The notes below the pieces were generated by a model. The model was not told the origin of the DNA, ran no database searches, and was given only the letters and a program-made list of their open reading frames with translations. This document shows positions 6,139-7,707 of a stretch of 7,707 bases of DNA, in pieces. Position 1 is the first letter of the stretch, and every line of letters starts with the position of its first letter. Both the position numbers and the translations under genes were made by a program. The stretch comes from CAYVQF01 sp964454015 (GTDB lineage: Bacteria; Myxococcota_A; Bradymonadia; UBA4248). The stretch lies in NCBI GenBank assembly GCA_964454015.1, contig CAYVQF010000103.1:1-7707 (forward strand), read 5' to 3'.

Positions 6139-6153
6139 TGTAGGTTCTAGGCG
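6139..6153 (-). promoter_or_regulatory. Upstream element, copy 2 (CGCCTAGAACCTACA)
   Basis: This copy matches 1633-1647 at 14 of 15 bases on the same strand and carries the same CCTA-N3-CCTA direct repeat. It lies 9 bases after the stop codon of the amidohydrolase gene and 6 bases upstream of the candidate -35. Its distance to the downstream start codon (99 bases) is close to that of copy 1 (94 bases). Confidence 0.45.
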
Positions 6154-6162
6154 CAGAAGGCT

Positions 6163-7530
6163 TCAGCGGCGGTGGTTGGCAGGGATGAAGATGCCGCTGT
6201 GGCTCGGGGCCACGATCTTGTCTTCCCACAGGATGAAGTCGCCGCGGCGCATGACGGCGGTGATGCGCCCCTCGCCGCGGTGGCCATCAAAGGGGCTGTA
6301 GCCGGCCTGCCCATGGAGGCTCTCGTCGCGGATGGTGGTGGCCCCGGCCTCGACGAGGATGAGATCGGCGTCGGCGCCGGGGCGGAGGTTACCCTTGCGC
6401 GGCCAGAGGCCGTAAATTTTGGCTGGGTTGGCGGCGAGGCAGCGGACGAGGTCGCTCCAAGTGAAAGTCGGGAGGTGCGCCATGAGGGCGGCGCTCATGG
6501 GGAAGAGGGTTTCGAGGCCCGGGAGCCCGCCTGGGGTTCTGCTGAAGTCGGCATGCGCCCGCTTTTGCTCCCGGCTGTAGCCGCAGTGATCCGTGCTGAT
6601 CATGTCGATATGGCCCTCCTCCAGGAGGCGGCGCAGGCCTTGGACCTCTTCTACAGCGCGCAGCGGTGGCTGGAGTATGTAGCGCCACGGGGCGTCGCCA
6701 GCGTAGAGGCTGGCGTCGAGGTGGAGGTATTGCGGGGTGGACTCGCAGTAGGCGGTCTGCCCGGCGGCGCGGGCGGCGGCGACGAGGCGCACCGTCTGGG
6801 CGCAGGAGTTGTGGGCGATGACCACCGGGGCTTGGGCGCAGTCGGCGAGGGTGAGGACGCGATGGGCGGCCTCGATTTCGGCGGCGGCCGGCCGGGCCTG
6901 TGGGTGAAAGGCCCAGTGGCGCTGATTCTGGGCCAGCAGGGCCTCGGTGGCGGCGCTGACCAGGGCGTCGTTCTCGCAATGGACCAGGGTGGGCAGGCCC
7001 AGCGCGGCGGCAGCGCCCATCAGGGCCAGGATGGCGTGATCGTCCAAGAAATAATTGGGGCGATAGGTGGTGTAGAGCTTGATGCTGGTGATCCCCCCGG
7101 CGGCGGCGGCGGCGATTTCCGTGAGGCGCGGCTGCCAAGGCGGGGGAATCATCATGTGGAAGGCGTAGTCGACCAGAGAGGGAGCCGCCTGGGCGATGCG
7201 CTCGGCGAGGGCATGGTGGAGGCTGTGGGCTGGGTCGGGGGTGGCGAAGTCGATGACCGTGGTGACGCCGCCATAGGCGGCGCAGGTGCTGCCGCTGTGC
7301 CAGTCTTCTGGGCTCTGGTAGATGCCCGTGTCGAGGGCGATGTGGGTGTGGGCGTCGATGAGGCCGGGCAGGATGAGCAAGCCCGTGGCGTCGACTTCTT
7401 CGGCCTGAGGATGTTGGAGGTCGAGGCCGACGGCGCTCACGCGGCCGTCTTCGACGAGGAGGTCCGCTTGGAGGAGGCCCTGGGGGTCGACGAGGGTGCC
7501 CCCGCGGAAAAGGGTCGATGCGCTGCTCAC
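6163..7530 (-). CDS. Hydantoinase/dihydropyrimidinase-family amidohydrolase
   Basis: This 455-residue cytoplasmic enzyme matches the usual length of D-hydantoinases and dihydropyrimidinases, which open cyclic amide rings such as dihydropyrimidines and hydantoins. All six binuclear metal ligands are visible: His61 and His63 (HTH), Lys151 (carboxylated in the family), His184, His240 and Asp314 (in STDHC). Tyr156, five residues after the lysine, matches the conserved substrate tyrosine. The C-terminal ANPAKIYGL...G.L.PGADADLILV segment is the usual small beta-domain junction. Two substrate-loop positions differ from typical hydantoinases: Gln287 where SPPLR is usual, and Gly-Gly in TPGGLPGLE where an Asn is usual. 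That stretch also resembles dihydroorotases and allantoinases, so the substrate is left open and no symbol is given. The start is a GTG with GGAGGT (7537-7542) 6 bases upstream. No pyrimidine- or purine-degradation partner lies in the window. Confidence 0.9.
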   Translation of the reverse strand: MSSASTLFRGGTLVDPQGLLQADLLVEDGRVSAVGLDLQHPQAEEVDATGLLILPGLIDAHTHIALDTGIYQSPEDWHSGSTCAAYGGVTTVIDFATPDPAHSLHHALAERIAQAAPSLVDYAFHMMIPPPWQPRLTEIAAAAAGGITSIKLYTTYRPNYFLDDHAILALMGAAAALGLPTLVHCENDALVSAATEALLAQNQRHWAFHPQARPAAAEIEAAHRVLTLADCAQAPVVIAHNSCAQTVRLVAAARAAGQTAYCESTPQYLHLDASLYAGDAPWRYILQPPLRAVEEVQGLRRLLEEGHIDMISTDHCGYSREQKRAHADFSRTPGGLPGLETLFPMSAALMAHLPTFTWSDLVRCLAANPAKIYGLWPRKGNLRPGADADLILVEAGATTIRDESLHGQAGYSPFDGHRGEGRITAVMRRGDFILWEDKIVAPSHSGIFIPANHRR

Positions 7531-7536
7531 TGTTTG

Positions 7537-7542
7537 ACCTCC
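7537..7542 (-). promoter_or_regulatory. Strong ribosome binding site for a GTG start
   Basis: GGAGGT, 6 bases upstream of the GTG at 7530, fixes a non-ATG start for the amidohydrolase. No ATG nearby in frame has comparable support. Confidence 0.7.
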
Positions 7543-7707
7543 GTCGGGAGTGGTCGCACCCAGGGAATCTGGGCGCCAGGGGCGAATCTAGTGGGGCGCG
7601 CGTCGCGTGCCAAGGGGCGCGCCGCCAGCGCTGCCCGTCATCTGAGGTGAATAGGCTAGGAGCGTGTAGCGCATAGTTCCAGAGGATCGACAAGGCGCCG
7701 GAATCAT

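Noticed and set aside
7598..7613. Sigma-54-like site (TTGGCACG with GG-N10-GC) upstream of the amidohydrolase
   Set aside because: The -12 region reads GCGC instead of TTGC, and the surrounding DNA is GC-rich enough for GG-N10-GC to be common. Not enough to annotate.
6172..7650. A 492-codon plus-strand open frame opposite the amidohydrolase
   Set aside because: The minus-strand frame carries all six amidohydrolase metal ligands. The antisense product has no recognisable motif and is a GC-bias shadow.
7588..7707. A 39-codon minus-strand frame starting with ATG at the right edge
   Set aside because: It has no visible ribosome binding site because the window ends there, no motif, and a composition unlike the neighbouring proteins. 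It may be the end of an upstream gene or nothing.

Overview
This 7.7 kb window is GC-rich bacterial DNA with five confident protein genes and no RNA gene, CRISPR array or transposase. Two large secreted lipoproteins built from Ig-like/TIG-like modules, pre-peptidase C-terminal (PPC) domains and dense cysteine-rich segments suggest the Myxococcota or an allied 'deltaproteobacterial' lineage. That placement is an inference from style of gene content. No taxonomic marker gene is present.

Layout. Bases 1-273 hold hairpins, including a REP-like palindrome at 88-120, and a candidate promoter for a small exported YbjN-family protein (274-768, +). Everything else is on the minus strand. In the direction of transcription it runs: a hydantoinase/dihydropyrimidinase-family amidohydrolase (7530-6163), a 123-bp gap, an 831-residue modular lipoprotein (6039-3544), an ATGA overlap into a 631-residue lipoprotein with a metzincin-like protease domain (3547-1652), a 113-bp gap, and a 252-residue exported protein of unknown function (1538-780). 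The last gene converges on the YbjN-family gene with only 11 bases between their stop codons.

How the parts may work together. The two lipoproteins are translationally coupled, so they are probably made together and may act at the same surface: one looks like a binding/scaffold protein, the other like a (pseudo)protease. The two minus-strand gaps carry a matching arrangement. A 15-base element (CGCCTAGARCCTACA, one mismatch between copies) sits 6-7 bases upstream of a plausible -35/-10 pair with a 17-base spacer, 94-100 bases before the start codon. This suggests that the lipoprotein pair and the unknown exported protein are co-regulated as a three-protein cell-envelope system. The amidohydrolase keeps all six metal ligands but has changed substrate-loop residues, and it is probably functionally separate.

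The best leads are the shared promoter architecture, the metzincin-like domain with Gln where the third zinc ligand is expected, and the exported gene trio as a possible undescribed module. None of the three exported minus-strand proteins could be assigned a specific substrate.
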